Origin: DATEEW01 sp035273665
GTDB taxonomy: Bacteria > Pseudomonadota > Gammaproteobacteria > Burkholderiales > SG8-39
Length of the DNA: 35,266 bases
Reading direction: 5' to 3'
NCBI GenBank assembly: GCA_035273665.1
Contig: DATEOW010000087.1
Coordinates: 1-35,266, forward strand
Each line of letters begins with the position of its first letter. Position 1 is the stretch's first letter. Positions 24,355 through 32,819 of the stretch are shown piece by piece. Below the pieces are notes generated by a model. It did not search any database. It was given only the letters and a program-made list of their open reading frames with translations, and was not told the DNA's origin. Position numbers and translations under genes: made by a program.

Positions 24355-24512
24355 TACAACCCCTCCCCCATGTAAGGCTTTATAAGCCTGTTGTGAATGA
24401 GGCTATGCCCGGCGCATGCGCCTGTCAACGGTTAACCGTATACTGCAAATGGCTTAGTCACCTACAACTTTCGTTGTAGAATCAATCGATTTTCTAATGA
24501 GGTCCTTTGTAG
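24355..24512. promoter_or_regulatory. Divergent AraC/GntR control region with four dyad elements
   Basis: Four inverted repeats lie in 158 bases: AGGCTT-TAT-AAGCCT (24375-24389), perfect GGCGCATGCGCC (24411-24422), perfect ACGGTTAACCGT (24428-24439) and CTACAAC-TTTC-GTTGTAG (24462-24479). A TATACT (24439-24444) abuts the third and could be the GntR-gene -10, placing the fourth dyad just downstream of the start site where an autorepressor would sit. Confidence 0.6.
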
Positions 24513-25196
24513 ATGAGACGGAAAGACGAAGTGGTTGCTCGCGTCGCGACCTTTGCGGAGCAAGTAGCCGAAAGAATCGCGGACAGCATTTTTAAAGCCG
24601 ATTTCGCTGAAGGAGAAAGGCTGGTTGAGGCAAAGCTCGCCTCCCGTTATGGCGTCAGTCGCGGGCCGGTTCGTGAAGCTTTGCAACTCCTCGCCCATCA
24701 AGGCTTGGTCGAGATCCGGGAAGGGAAAGGCGCCTATGTCCGGACCGTGACGCCGGAAGAGCTGGAAAAAATGATTGTCCTGCGCGGAACGCTCGAAGGC
24801 CTTGCTGCCCGGATCGTCGCAGCGACAGGTACGGAAGAACATCTAAATCGGCTCGAACGTATCTCCCTGGAGATGCGCGCTGCGCATCAGCGAGGCGACA
24901 TGCAAACGTTCCGCAGCCTGCGCGCAAGTTTTCACGAAACGCTTTGCGAATTCGGCGGCTATCCGGTCGCTGGACCATGGTGGCAATCGATGGATAAGTT
25001 GGCTCGCATCTTTCACGGCCGCTGGGAATTGGATGCGGACGAAGAAGATGCGCGGGAACACGAACTGGATGTGCGGGTGTTACGTGAACGCAACCCCGAC
25101 GTCGCGGAGCGCCATTTGCGCGCGCGCGTTCTGCGTGAAGGTTATAGACGTCTCGGCCGCGAAGTACCGGCGGCTTTGAAAGACTGCCTGGAGTAA
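24513..25196 (+). CDS. GntR family (FCD/FadR-type) transcriptional regulator
   Basis: A 227-residue regulator with an N-terminal winged helix at about residues 20-78 (AKLASRYGVSRGPVREALQL, then GLVEIREGKGAYV) and an all-helical FCD-type ligand domain (about 90-215). The helices carry MIVLRGTLEGLAARI, an FHETLCEFGG stretch and a later EHELDVRVL, where Asp/His metal ligands of the family usually occur. The 18-bp dyad 33 bases ahead of its start is a plausible autoregulatory operator. It ends ten bases before the antisense tRNA-Pro gene. With no adjacent catabolic genes, its regulon lies elsewhere. Confidence 0.92.
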   Translation: MRRKDEVVARVATFAEQVAERIADSIFKADFAEGERLVEAKLASRYGVSRGPVREALQLLAHQGLVEIREGKGAYVRTVTPEELEKMIVLRGTLEGLAARIVAATGTEEHLNRLERISLEMRAAHQRGDMQTFRSLRASFHETLCEFGGYPVAGPWWQSMDKLARIFHGRWELDADEEDAREHELDVRVLRERNPDVAERHLRARVLREGYRRLGREVPAALKDCLE

Positions 25197-25203
25197 CAAA
25201 TCA

Positions 25204-25283
<80 letters not shown>

Positions 25284-25319
25284 ACTTTGGGACGACGATT
25301 GTGTTTCGGCACTTCGAAA

Positions 25320-26294
25320 TCAGTGGCTACGGTCCACTGCGAAGGAGGCCAAGTCTAGCAAAGATTGTTTATAGTTTGAATGCGGCAAGGCGCTCAAGCC
25401 CGCTTGAGCAGAGGCTACTTCCCTTTGCGCTTGCGCTTGCGCGAAATTCAAAGCGCCAGTTTCATAAATCGCCGCGAGCACTTCGTCAAAACCCTCGCGT
25501 CCGCCCTCTTGGATCGCACGGCGTACCGCGGACGCCTGAGCCGTGGTGCCATGCTTCATCACGTATATCAGCGGCAAAGTTGGTTTGCCCTCATTTAAGT
25601 CATCGCCGAGATTCTTGCCCAACTCGGCAGCATCTCCGGAATAGTCGAGTACATCATCAATGAGTTGGAAAGCCGTACCCAGATGCATACCGTAGGTCGC
25701 GATTCCTTCTTCCACTGAAGCCGGCGTGCCGGCGATAATTGCGCCGAGGCGGGCAGAGGCCTCAAAAAGTTTGGCCGTCTTGCGGCGAATTACTTCAAGG
25801 TAGTCGATCTCACTCACATCAGCGTTGTGGATGTTCAATAGCTGGAGGACTTCGCCTTCAGCAATGGTGTTAGTTGCCTCGGCCAACACTTCCATCACAC
25901 GCATATTCGCAACGCTTACCATCATCTGGAAAGCACGCGAATAGAGAAAATCGCCGACAAGAACACTTGCGGCGTTGCCGAACGCGGCATTCGCGGTTTC
26001 GCGGCCGCGGCGTAGCGAAGATTCGTCGACCACATCGTCATGCAGCAAGGTCGCCGTATGAATAAATTCTACGACCGCTGCAAGTTCATGATGCGCCTTC
26101 CCCCGATAGCCGCAGGCGCCTGCGGCAAGCAGTAAAAGCACCGGGCGCAAGCGTTTACCGCCGCTTTTGATGATGTACTCGGCCACTTGGCGAATCAGCA
26201 CGACGTCGGAGGCAAGCCGTTGACGGATAAGGTCATCCACGGCCTGCATGTCCGCTGCAATCAAAGGACGTAAGGAATCTAGAGACTTGGTCAA
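25320..26294 (-). CDS. ispB: Octaprenyl/polyprenyl diphosphate synthase
   Basis: Elongates farnesyl diphosphate with isopentenyl units to make the ubiquinone side chain. From a TTG at 26294 it has 324 residues, with the first aspartate motif DDVVD at 86-90, the second DDVLD at 213-217, GGKRLRP near 45 and the GKNLGDDLNEGKPTLP block. I chose the TTG because the sequence LTKSLDSLRPLIAADM aligns with the IspB N terminus. The first ATG (26249) would lose 15 conserved-looking residues, while the open frame beyond the TTG runs antisense into rplU. No good ribosome-binding site precedes it, so the start is less certain than the gene. Divergent from rplU, as in many proteobacteria. Confidence 0.95.
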   Translation of the reverse strand: MTKSLDSLRPLIAADMQAVDDLIRQRLASDVVLIRQVAEYIIKSGGKRLRPVLLLLAAGACGYRGKAHHELAAVVEFIHTATLLHDDVVDESSLRRGRETANAAFGNAASVLVGDFLYSRAFQMMVSVANMRVMEVLAEATNTIAEGEVLQLLNIHNADVSEIDYLEVIRRKTAKLFEASARLGAIIAGTPASVEEGIATYGMHLGTAFQLIDDVLDYSGDAAELGKNLGDDLNEGKPTLPLIYVMKHGTTAQASAVRRAIQEGGREGFDEVLAAIYETGALNFAQAQAQREVASAQAGLSALPHSNYKQSLLDLASFAVDRSH

Positions 26295-26342
26295 GCGAGG
26301 AAATGGGGAGCAAAAAGCGCCTGAAAGAATAGCACGATCCCT

Positions 26343-26372
26343 TTGACTACCCCACGCGTGAACGCATATAAT
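26343..26372 (+). promoter_or_regulatory. Strong sigma-70 promoter of rplU-rpmA
   Basis: TTGACT (26343-26348), an 18-base spacer and a consensus TATAAT (26367-26372) lie 37 bases before the rplU ATG. It is the best sigma-70 match in the window. Confidence 0.8.
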
Positions 26373-26408
26373 GCTGAGTTTCCAGAAGAATTTGCGCGGA
26401 GCCCCATC

Positions 26409-26720
26409 ATGTATGCGGTCATCAAAACCGGCGGAAAGCAATATCGTGTTGCGGCCGGGGATAAAGTAAAAGTCGAGAAAATCGTTGCGGATATCGGCGC
26501 TGAAGTGGTTCTCGACCAAGTACTGGCCGTCGGAGCCGGTGAAGGAGTCAAGTTCGGGGCACCGCTCGTCGCAGGCGCAAGCGTCAAAGCGACCGTCGTG
26601 TCACACGGCCTTGGCGATAAAGTAAAGATCTTCAAAATGCGGCGTCGCAAGCATTATCGCAAGTCGCAAGGCCATCGTCAGGCCTATACGGAGCTGCAGA
26701 TCATCGGCATTGCCGGTTGA
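26409..26720 (+). CDS. rplU: 50S ribosomal protein L21
   Basis: Ribosomal large-subunit protein that binds 23S rRNA. The 103 residues begin MYAVIKTGGKQYRV and contain VKIFKMRRRKHYRKSQGHRQ, both diagnostic. The ATG at 26409 gives the normal length; the frame extends upstream over the promoter and is not used. It is followed 23 bases later by rpmA. Confidence 0.98.
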   Translation: MYAVIKTGGKQYRVAAGDKVKVEKIVADIGAEVVLDQVLAVGAGEGVKFGAPLVAGASVKATVVSHGLGDKVKIFKMRRRKHYRKSQGHRQAYTELQIIGIAG

Positions 26721-26743
26721 GCGCGGCATAGGAGCATTCAGAT

Positions 26744-27001
26744 ATGGCACACAAAAAAGCAGGCGGTAGTTCACGTAACGGCCGCGATTCGGAATCCAAG
26801 CGTCTAGGTGTGAAACGTTACGGCGGCCAGTTGGTTTCCGCTGGAAGTATCATCGTCCGTCAGCGCGGGACACGCATTCACGCTGGTGACAACGTCGGCA
26901 TGGGCAAGGATCACACCCTGTTCGCTAAGATCGAAGGCACCGTTTCTTTCGGCCACAAAGGCGCAACACAGCGCCACGTTGTCAGCATCATTCCCGCCTG
27001 A
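26744..27001 (+). CDS. rpmA: 50S ribosomal protein L27
   Basis: An 85-residue ribosomal protein whose N terminus reaches the peptidyl-transferase centre. It begins MAHKKAGGSSRNGRDSESKR with no cleavable extension, as in other proteobacteria, and carries the GTRIHAGDNVGMGKDHTLFA block. A GGAG site precedes the ATG. A strong terminator follows 15 bases after the stop, before obgE. Confidence 0.98.
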   Translation: MAHKKAGGSSRNGRDSESKRLGVKRYGGQLVSAGSIIVRQRGTRIHAGDNVGMGKDHTLFAKIEGTVSFGHKGATQRHVVSIIPA

Positions 27002-27016
27002 TTGCGTCGGCCACGC

Positions 27017-27049
27017 AAAAAAGCCCTATCGCTCGATAGGGCTTTTTTT
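27017..27049 (+). terminator. Strong intrinsic terminator between rpmA and obgE
   Basis: A 15-bp stem AAAAAAGCCCTATCG / CGATAGGGCTTTTTT (27017-27031 and 27034-27048) with a minimal loop ends in seven T. It leaves only 17 bases before the obgE ATG, too few for a separate promoter with conventional spacing. Confidence 0.95.
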
Positions 27050-27066
27050 ATTTCGGTCCTGAAAAA

Positions 27067-28098
27067 ATGAAATTTATCGACGAAGCGCGCATTGAAATCC
27101 ACGCCGGCAAAGGCGGGAATGGCGCCGTCAGTTTTCGACGTGAAAAGTATGTTCCGAAGGGCGGTCCGGACGGTGGAGACGGCGGTCGTGGCGGCAGCGT
27201 GTACGCCATTGCAGATCGCAATATCAATACACTCATCGACTATCGTTTCGCACGAGTTCATCGAGCGAAAAATGGAGAAGGCGGTCGTGGTTCGCAATGC
27301 AATGGCAAGGGCGCCGAAGACATCTATCTTCGCATGCCGGTGGGCACAGTCATCAAGGACCACCTGAGCGGCGAGATCGTTGCGGATCTCTCAGCGCATG
27401 AACAGGTCGCGCTACTCGCCCAGGGCGGAAAGGGCGGTCTCGGCAATGAAAATTTCAAATCGAGTACAAACCGCGCCCCGCGGCAATCCACTCCCGGAGA
27501 ACCGGGCGAAAGCCGAGAGTTATATCTGGAACTGAAGGTCCTCGCGGACGTCGGCCTACTGGGGATGCCCAATGCGGGGAAATCTACTTTCATCCGCAGT
27601 GTCTCCAGTGCAAAACCGAAGGTGGCGGACTATCCTTTCACGACCTTGCAGCCGAATCTCGGCGTCGTTAGGGTGGACACTGACCGCAGTTTCGTCATCG
27701 CCGATATCCCGGGCTTGATTGAAGGCGCCGCGGAAGGGGCCGGCCTCGGGCATCAGTTTTTGCGCCATCTCGCACGTACGCAATTGCTACTCCATTTAGT
27801 CGATATCGCCCCCGTTAACCCAGATACCGATCCGGTGCGCGAGGCTGAAGCGATCGTTGGAGAACTAAGAAAGTACGACGAGGCTTTATATCTAAAGCCC
27901 CGCTGGCTTGTATTGAACAAGACGGACATGTTGCCACCCGAGTCTCGTGAGGCAAGCATTCAAGATTTTCTGCGCCGCTTCAATTGGCAAGGCCCCCACT
28001 TCGCGATCTCTGCTTTGACCGGTGATGGATGCCGCGAGCTAAGTTTCGCTATCATGGGTCACATGGAAAGCCGTCGAGACCAGGACCATGCGGTTTGA
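27067..28098 (+). CDS. obgE: Obg family GTPase ObgE/CgtA
   Basis: GTPase linked to 50S assembly and growth/stress control. The 343 residues comprise the glycine-rich Obg domain (1-158), then the G domain with P-loop GMPNAGKST (166-174), switch I FTTL (191-194), DIPG (213-216) and NKTD (284-287). The ribosome-binding site is poor and the start lies 18 bases after a strong terminator. Expression must come from read-through of the rplU-rpmA transcript or from a promoter inside rpmA. The C terminus is short (ends GHMESRRDQDHAV) and overlaps the proB start by 11 bases. Confidence 0.97.
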   Translation: MKFIDEARIEIHAGKGGNGAVSFRREKYVPKGGPDGGDGGRGGSVYAIADRNINTLIDYRFARVHRAKNGEGGRGSQCNGKGAEDIYLRMPVGTVIKDHLSGEIVADLSAHEQVALLAQGGKGGLGNENFKSSTNRAPRQSTPGEPGESRELYLELKVLADVGLLGMPNAGKSTFIRSVSSAKPKVADYPFTTLQPNLGVVRVDTDRSFVIADIPGLIEGAAEGAGLGHQFLRHLARTQLLLHLVDIAPVNPDTDPVREAEAIVGELRKYDEALYLKPRWLVLNKTDMLPPESREASIQDFLRRFNWQGPHFAISALTGDGCRELSFAIMGHMESRRDQDHAV

Positions 28099-29209
28099 CA
28101 CGATAAAAAACAGTCGACGTCTCGTAATCAAGGTAGGCAGCTCCTTGGTTACCAACGATGGCACGGGGCTGGATTTCATTGCGATCGCCCAATGGGCCAA
28201 GCAAATCGCCACTTTGCACAAGACCGGCAAGGAAGTGGTTCTCGTCTCCAGCGGCGCTATTGCCGAGGGCATGAAACGGCTCGGCTGGCACAAACGGCCC
28301 CACAGCATGCACGAGTTGCAGGCTGCGGCGGCGGTGGGCCAAATGGGCCTGATACAGGCGTATGAAAGCAGCTTTCGCGAGCACGGCGTTCGAACCGCGC
28401 AGATCCTGCTCACGCACGGAGATCTTGCTGACAGGCAGCGTTATCTCAACGCGCGCTCCACTCTGAAGACGCTATTGGCATTAAACGTCGTGCCTATCAT
28501 CAATGAGAACGATACGGTTGTTACCGATGAGATCAAGTTCGGCGACAACGATACCTTAGGCGCGTTGGTGACCAATCTGATTGAAGCTGAAGTGTTGATC
28601 ATCCTGACTGATCAACAGGGGCTTTTTTCTGCAGATCCTCGTAAAGATGCTTCAGCGACGCTTGTCCGGGTAGCGCGCGCGGGCGACCCGAGCCTCGAAG
28701 CGATGGCGGGCGGCGCGGGTTCAGCCATTGGCCGAGGCGGTATGCTCACCAAAGTGCTCGCCGCGAAACGTGCGGCACGCAGTGGCGCTCATACAGTAAT
28801 CGCATCCGGACACGAAGGAGATGTTTTGACGCGGCTGGAAGGCGGAGAACAGATCGGCAGTTTCCTTTGCGCGGATACGCCTCCGCTTGCAGCTCGTAAG
28901 CAATGGATGGCCGATCACGTGCAGATCAGCGGCAAATTATCGCTCGATGCCGGCGCGGTAAAGGCGCTCAAAATCGACGGAAAAAGTCTATTGCCGATCG
29001 GTGTTCAGAACGTTGAAGGAGAATTTGAGCGCGGGGCTGTCGTGTCTTGTTTGGATTCAGGCGGCCGAGAAATCGCCCGTGGGCTCGTCAACTACAGCGC
29101 CATAGAGAGCCGCAAAATCGCAGGGAAGGCGAGTCAGGATATCGAAGCTATCCTCGGATATGTGGATGAGTCCGAGCTCATCCACCGCGACAACCTCGTT
29201 TTGCTCTAG
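28088..29209 (+). CDS. proB: Glutamate 5-kinase
   Basis: First step of proline synthesis: phosphorylates glutamate. The 373 residues hold an amino-acid kinase domain (VIKVGSSLVT at 13-22, VSSGAIAEGMKRL, INENDTVVTDEIKFGDND, GGAGSAIGRGGMLTK) and a C-terminal PUA domain (about 280-373). It overlaps obgE by 11 bases at the start. Its stop shares the tetranucleotide CTAG with the convergent CNP1-like stop, a four-base tail-to-tail overlap. Confidence 0.97.
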   Translation: MRFDTIKNSRRLVIKVGSSLVTNDGTGLDFIAIAQWAKQIATLHKTGKEVVLVSSGAIAEGMKRLGWHKRPHSMHELQAAAAVGQMGLIQAYESSFREHGVRTAQILLTHGDLADRQRYLNARSTLKTLLALNVVPIINENDTVVTDEIKFGDNDTLGALVTNLIEAEVLIILTDQQGLFSADPRKDASATLVRVARAGDPSLEAMAGGAGSAIGRGGMLTKVLAAKRAARSGAHTVIASGHEGDVLTRLEGGEQIGSFLCADTPPLAARKQWMADHVQISGKLSLDAGAVKALKIDGKSLLPIGVQNVEGEFERGAVVSCLDSGGREIARGLVNYSAIESRKIAGKASQDIEAILGYVDESELIHRDNLVLL

Positions 29210-29730
29210 TCGGTTAGCGCCTTCGGATGTCCACCCCTCTTCAGCGCATCGATAGCCTCGCGCTCGCTGCCGACGATTGAACCCCTCGGACAAAAGTAAT
29301 CCTTGAATAGCGTATGACGATACGCTTCCTTATTCTTGTCGACCTCTTTCCATTGCGGTTCCCGGACGGGCGACCACTTGCCGTCTCTGCCGCCGTAAGC
29401 ATAAATCTTTCGTTCGTTCGTATCGCAACGCAGTCCCTCGTAGGAAACATTCGAGGCGCCACTGTCGCCTTTCGCCACTAGCGTGTAACGCGCAATGCGA
29501 TCGGTCCGGCCGATTCGTATCGAACTGAGATCGATATAAAAGCTGAGGGGCGTCTGGAAGACAGGATCGAAAGGAAAGAGACTTTCCCCAGGCATGGGCG
29601 GTAACTGCAGCGTCTCTTCATCGGGCTGCACGATTTCATCGCCCGGGTCGCGCTTGAAAATCTGCGCCGGACTAGCGGCCGAAACAAGTAATAGGCATAA
29701 CACCAGGGATAGGCGAAGCATGGACTTCAT
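29206..29730 (-). CDS. CNP1-like family exported protein
   Basis: A 174-residue protein with a signal peptide (MKSMLRLSLVLCLLLVSAASPAQ), so probably periplasmic. The YIDLSSIRIGRTDRIARYTLV region, the CDTNERKIYAYGG segment and a Cys in DYFCPRGS match the CNP1-like family (PF08750), whose function is unknown to me. The ATG at 29730 overlaps the rppH stop as ATGA, so translation is coupled to rppH; a second ATG three codons later is possible. This rppH-CNP1 pairing next to proS and proB is usual in betaproteobacteria. Confidence 0.88.
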   Translation of the reverse strand: MKSMLRLSLVLCLLLVSAASPAQIFKRDPGDEIVQPDEETLQLPPMPGESLFPFDPVFQTPLSFYIDLSSIRIGRTDRIARYTLVAKGDSGASNVSYEGLRCDTNERKIYAYGGRDGKWSPVREPQWKEVDKNKEAYRHTLFKDYFCPRGSIVGSEREAIDALKRGGHPKALTD

Positions 29731-30245
29731 ATTTGCCCGGAGGCGGCCCGAGGGGCTGGCGCCCGCCGCTGATCGCGTAGGAGGAAACGCGCAAGCTCGG
29801 ACAGCGCTTGTTGATACACGTCGCGTTTAAATTCGATCACGTTATCGAGCGGCACCCAGTACTCGCTCCAACGCCAAGCGTCGAATTCGGGATGATCGCA
29901 GGCCCGCAAACTGACGTCGCAGTCGCGTCCCACCAAGCGAAGCAGAAACCAAATCTGTTTCTGTCCGCGATAACTGCCGCGCCATTCGCGCTTCACCCAC
30001 TGCGCCGGCACGTCGTAACGCAGCCAGCCGCGCGTGCGACCGAGGATTTTCACGTGATCGGGGTGGAGTCCCACTTCCTCATGCAGTTCGCGGTACATCG
30101 CTTCTTCGGGTGTTTCGCCGTGTTTGATGCCGCCTTGCGGGAACTGCCAGGAATGCTCCTTAATCCGTTTGCCCCAGAAAACCTCGTTCCTTGCGTTGCA
30201 GAGGATGATGCCGACGTTCGGGCGATAGCCGTCTCGGTCGAGCAT
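29727..30245 (-). CDS. rppH: RNA pyrophosphohydrolase RppH
   Basis: Removes pyrophosphate from mRNA 5' ends, starting RNase E-dependent decay. The 172 residues begin MLDRDGYRPNVGIILCN like other RppH proteins. The Nudix box at about 38-60 is complete (GGIKHGE, seven residues, RELHEEVGL). The HSWQFPQ, GQKQIWFLL and PEFDAWRW segments are specific to RppH. The ATG at 30245 has a GAGG site; an upstream ATG at 30284 would add 13 residues not seen in the family. It is divergent from proS. Confidence 0.96.
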   Translation of the reverse strand: MLDRDGYRPNVGIILCNARNEVFWGKRIKEHSWQFPQGGIKHGETPEEAMYRELHEEVGLHPDHVKILGRTRGWLRYDVPAQWVKREWRGSYRGQKQIWFLLRLVGRDCDVSLRACDHPEFDAWRWSEYWVPLDNVIEFKRDVYQQALSELARFLLRDQRRAPAPRAASGQI

Positions 30246-30330
30246 ATCCAGCCTCAAATCAATTGTCTGCAGCCATTCTTTCACAATTCCCCCCTGCTGG
30301 AAAGCAAGGCGCAGGACATATGGCCTCCGC

Positions 30331-30336
30331 TAGAAT
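30331..30336 (+). promoter_or_regulatory. Candidate -10 box of proS
   Basis: TAGAAT lies 29 bases before the proS ATG, in the 120-base gap to divergent rppH, flanked by CCGC and GCGG. No convincing -35 is seen, so this is tentative. Confidence 0.35.
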
Positions 30337-30365
30337 CTGCGGTTTCGCCAGTTCGGAGCCTTTTG

Positions 30366-32099
30366 ATGCGCGTTTCTCAATTTTTCCTCAGCACCTTGAA
30401 AGAAGCGCCTTCCGACGCCGAAATCGTGAGCCACCAGCTCATGCTGCGGGCGGGGTTGATTCGACGCCTCGCCGGAGGCATCTATAGTTGGCTTCCTATG
30501 GGGCTGCGAGTCGTTCGGAAAGTCGAAGCCATCGTCAGAGAGGAGATGGATCGCGCGGGCGCGCTGGAAGTATTTCTACCTGCTGTACAGCCGGCAGAAC
30601 TATGGCAGGAGTCCGGCCGCTGGCAAAAGTACGGGCCCGAACTGCTGCGCGTGAAGGATCGACACGACCGGGATTTTTGCATCGGTCCGACGCACGAAGA
30701 AGTCGTCACCGATCTGGTTCGCCGCGAGGTAAGAAGCTATCGGCAGTTACCTGTCCATTTCTATCAGATTCAGACGAAGTTCCGCGACGAGATTCGGCCT
30801 CGGTTCGGTGTCATGCGCGGGCGCGAGTTCACGATGAAGGACGGTTACTCCTTTCATGCAAGCTACGACGACCTGCAGCGTGAATACAGCAACATGTATG
30901 ACACCTATACGCGTATCTTTACGCGCCTTGGTTTGAAGTTCCGCGCAGTCGCCGCAGATACAGGCTCCATTGGCGGCACCGGATCGCATGAGTTCCACGT
31001 GCTGGCCGATTCGGGCGAGGACGCAATCGCTTTTTGCCCGCAATCCGACTACGCCGCCAATGTCGAGCTGGCTGAAGCGCTTCCGCCGCGCACGGCGCGC
31101 AGCACGCCTACCCAAGCGATGGAAAAAGTCGCAACACCGGACAAGACGCGTTGCGAAGATGTGGCCGCATTTCTGGCCCTACCACTGGAGCAAACCGTCA
31201 AAGCCATCGCATTGATGCATGACACAAGCTTTGTGCTTCTTTTGTTGCGTGGGGACCATGATCTGAACGAGATCAAGGCGCAGAAGCATCCCGGGCTTGA
31301 CCCGTTCCGCTTCGCCACGGATAAGGAAATCGAAACACATTTAGGCTGCAAAGCGGGCTATATCGGCCCGGTCGGCATCGACCCTAACATTCGGGTCATC
31401 GCCGACCGAAGCGTTGCGGTGATGAGCGACTTCGTTTGCGGCGCCAACGAAGCGGGCTTTCATCTTCGAGGCGTCAACTTCGGCCGCGACCTGCCCGATC
31501 TCAATGAAGTAGTGGATTTGCGCAAGGTGAAAAATGGCGATGTAAGCCCGGATGGCAAAGGATCGCTGGAAATCGTGCGCGGCATCGAGGTGGGACACAT
31601 CTTTCAATTGCGCACCAAATACAGCGAGGCCCTCAAAGCGACCTACTTAGACGAAAGCGGCAAACAGCGGCATTTCGAGATGGGTTGCTATGGGATCGGC
31701 GTAACGCGGATCGTTGGGGCTGCAATCGAGCAAAACCACGATGCGAAAGGCATCGCTTTTCCACTGCCGATTGCGCCCTTTCAAGTCGCCCTGGTGCCGG
31801 TCGGATATCACAAAAACGAGGCCATCCGGACCGCCGTCGATAAGCTCTATGCGGAGTTGCAACAAGCCGGCATGGAGGTATTACTCGACGACCGAGACGA
31901 ACGGCCGGGCGTTATGTTCGCGGACATTGAATTAATTGGCATTCCGCACCGGGTGGTGCTTGGTGACCGGGGGCTCAAGGATGGCAAAATCGAGTATCAG
32001 GGACGGCGCGATTCTGCCGCCCAGAGCATTTCGCTCGATGAAGCCCTGTCCTTCCTGAAATCACGTTTATGCCTGGATTCCGCCGATTCTGTTTCCTGA
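30366..32099 (+). CDS. proS: Prolyl-tRNA synthetase (bacterial type)
   Basis: Charges tRNA-Pro in the cytosol. The 577 residues contain class II motif 1 (GIYSWLPMGLRV), motif 2 (FRDEIRPRFGVMRGREFTMKD), the inserted editing domain (about 225-405), motif 3 (MGCYGIGVTRI) and the anticodon-binding domain at the C terminus. The ATG at 30366 gives the MRVSQFFLSTLKEAPSDAE start of the family. The frame is open far upstream through the rppH region, but that part is antisense to rppH. Its last 31 bases overlap the downstream transglycosylase gene. Confidence 0.97.
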   Translation: MRVSQFFLSTLKEAPSDAEIVSHQLMLRAGLIRRLAGGIYSWLPMGLRVVRKVEAIVREEMDRAGALEVFLPAVQPAELWQESGRWQKYGPELLRVKDRHDRDFCIGPTHEEVVTDLVRREVRSYRQLPVHFYQIQTKFRDEIRPRFGVMRGREFTMKDGYSFHASYDDLQREYSNMYDTYTRIFTRLGLKFRAVAADTGSIGGTGSHEFHVLADSGEDAIAFCPQSDYAANVELAEALPPRTARSTPTQAMEKVATPDKTRCEDVAAFLALPLEQTVKAIALMHDTSFVLLLLRGDHDLNEIKAQKHPGLDPFRFATDKEIETHLGCKAGYIGPVGIDPNIRVIADRSVAVMSDFVCGANEAGFHLRGVNFGRDLPDLNEVVDLRKVKNGDVSPDGKGSLEIVRGIEVGHIFQLRTKYSEALKATYLDESGKQRHFEMGCYGIGVTRIVGAAIEQNHDAKGIAFPLPIAPFQVALVPVGYHKNEAIRTAVDKLYAELQQAGMEVLLDDRDERPGVMFADIELIGIPHRVVLGDRGLKDGKIEYQGRRDSAAQSISLDEALSFLKSRLCLDSADSVS

Positions 32100-32674
32100 T
32101 TGCTTTGTTCGCCGCACCGCTTGCTCAGGCGGGCACGCAGCAATATGAACCTCTGTCGGCGAGCGTGCGATCGGCCATGTCGCGTTCAATCGCCGAGCAG
32201 AATCATGCGCGTCTGGTGTTCTCCGATCCTCAGAATGCATACGAGTGGCTTCTGGCCATGTCGAAGAAACTGGAAAAGCGGATTCCGGACACGGCTTATC
32301 GCGTGGAGTTGCTCAAGACCATCCATTACGAGGCGACCCGTGCGGGGCTCGACCCGCAGCTTGTCCTGGGGATCATCCAGGTGGAAAGCGGCTTCAAAAA
32401 ATACGCCGTGTCGAAAGCCGGCGCACGCGGACTCATGCAAGTCATGCCTTTCTGGATCAACTTGATCGGCAGCAAAGACCAGCACAATCTCTTCAATCTG
32501 CGCACGAATCTGCGCTTCGGCTGCACCATCCTTCGCCACTATCTCGATATTGAAAAAGGCAATCTCTTCCGCGCGCTGGGCCGCTACAACGGCAGCTTGG
32601 GGCGCGCCGAATATCCTCGCCTTGTAATGGCTGCCTGGAAAGGCACCTTCCGCTACGACGGCCCCGTGGCCTAA
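32069..32674 (+). CDS. Lytic transglycosylase (SLT domain), secreted
   Basis: A 201-residue peptidoglycan lyase with a signal peptide (FRRFCFLIALFAAPLAQA, cleaved near residue 21). The SLT domain covers about 88-195, with catalytic Glu106 in IIQVESGFKKYA, the ARGLMQVMPFW motif and LGRYNGSLG. The ATG lies inside proS and the genes overlap by 31 bases in different frames, implying coupled translation. A start further down would lose the signal peptide. An intrinsic terminator follows. Pairing with proS is common in betaproteobacteria. Confidence 0.93.
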   Translation: MPGFRRFCFLIALFAAPLAQAGTQQYEPLSASVRSAMSRSIAEQNHARLVFSDPQNAYEWLLAMSKKLEKRIPDTAYRVELLKTIHYEATRAGLDPQLVLGIIQVESGFKKYAVSKAGARGLMQVMPFWINLIGSKDQHNLFNLRTNLRFGCTILRHYLDIEKGNLFRALGRYNGSLGRAEYPRLVMAAWKGTFRYDGPVA

Positions 32675-32684
32675 ATTGGCCCCT

Positions 32685-32712
32685 ACGGTAGCAGCCGCTG
32701 CCGTCTCTTTCC
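32685..32712 (+). terminator. Intrinsic terminator after the proS-transglycosylase unit
   Basis: An 8-bp stem ACGGTAGC / GCTGCCGT with one G-T pair and a 4-base loop (32685-32704) is followed by CTCTTTCC. It starts ten bases after the stop. Confidence 0.7.
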
Positions 32713-32819
32713 TGTTATCGTCTTTCACAATTCGGGTTACCGAAGGGGCATAGACCTTGCTCAATTTCCGGCCTCACCCGTGTTTTAAGCGGGCAATGTA
32801 AAAAAATCCCGAATAAAAC

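Noticed and set aside
29808..30365. N-terminal extension of proS of about 186 residues
   Set aside because: This part is antisense to rppH and ends at the family-typical ProS start MRVSQFF; no prolyl-tRNA synthetase has such a domain.
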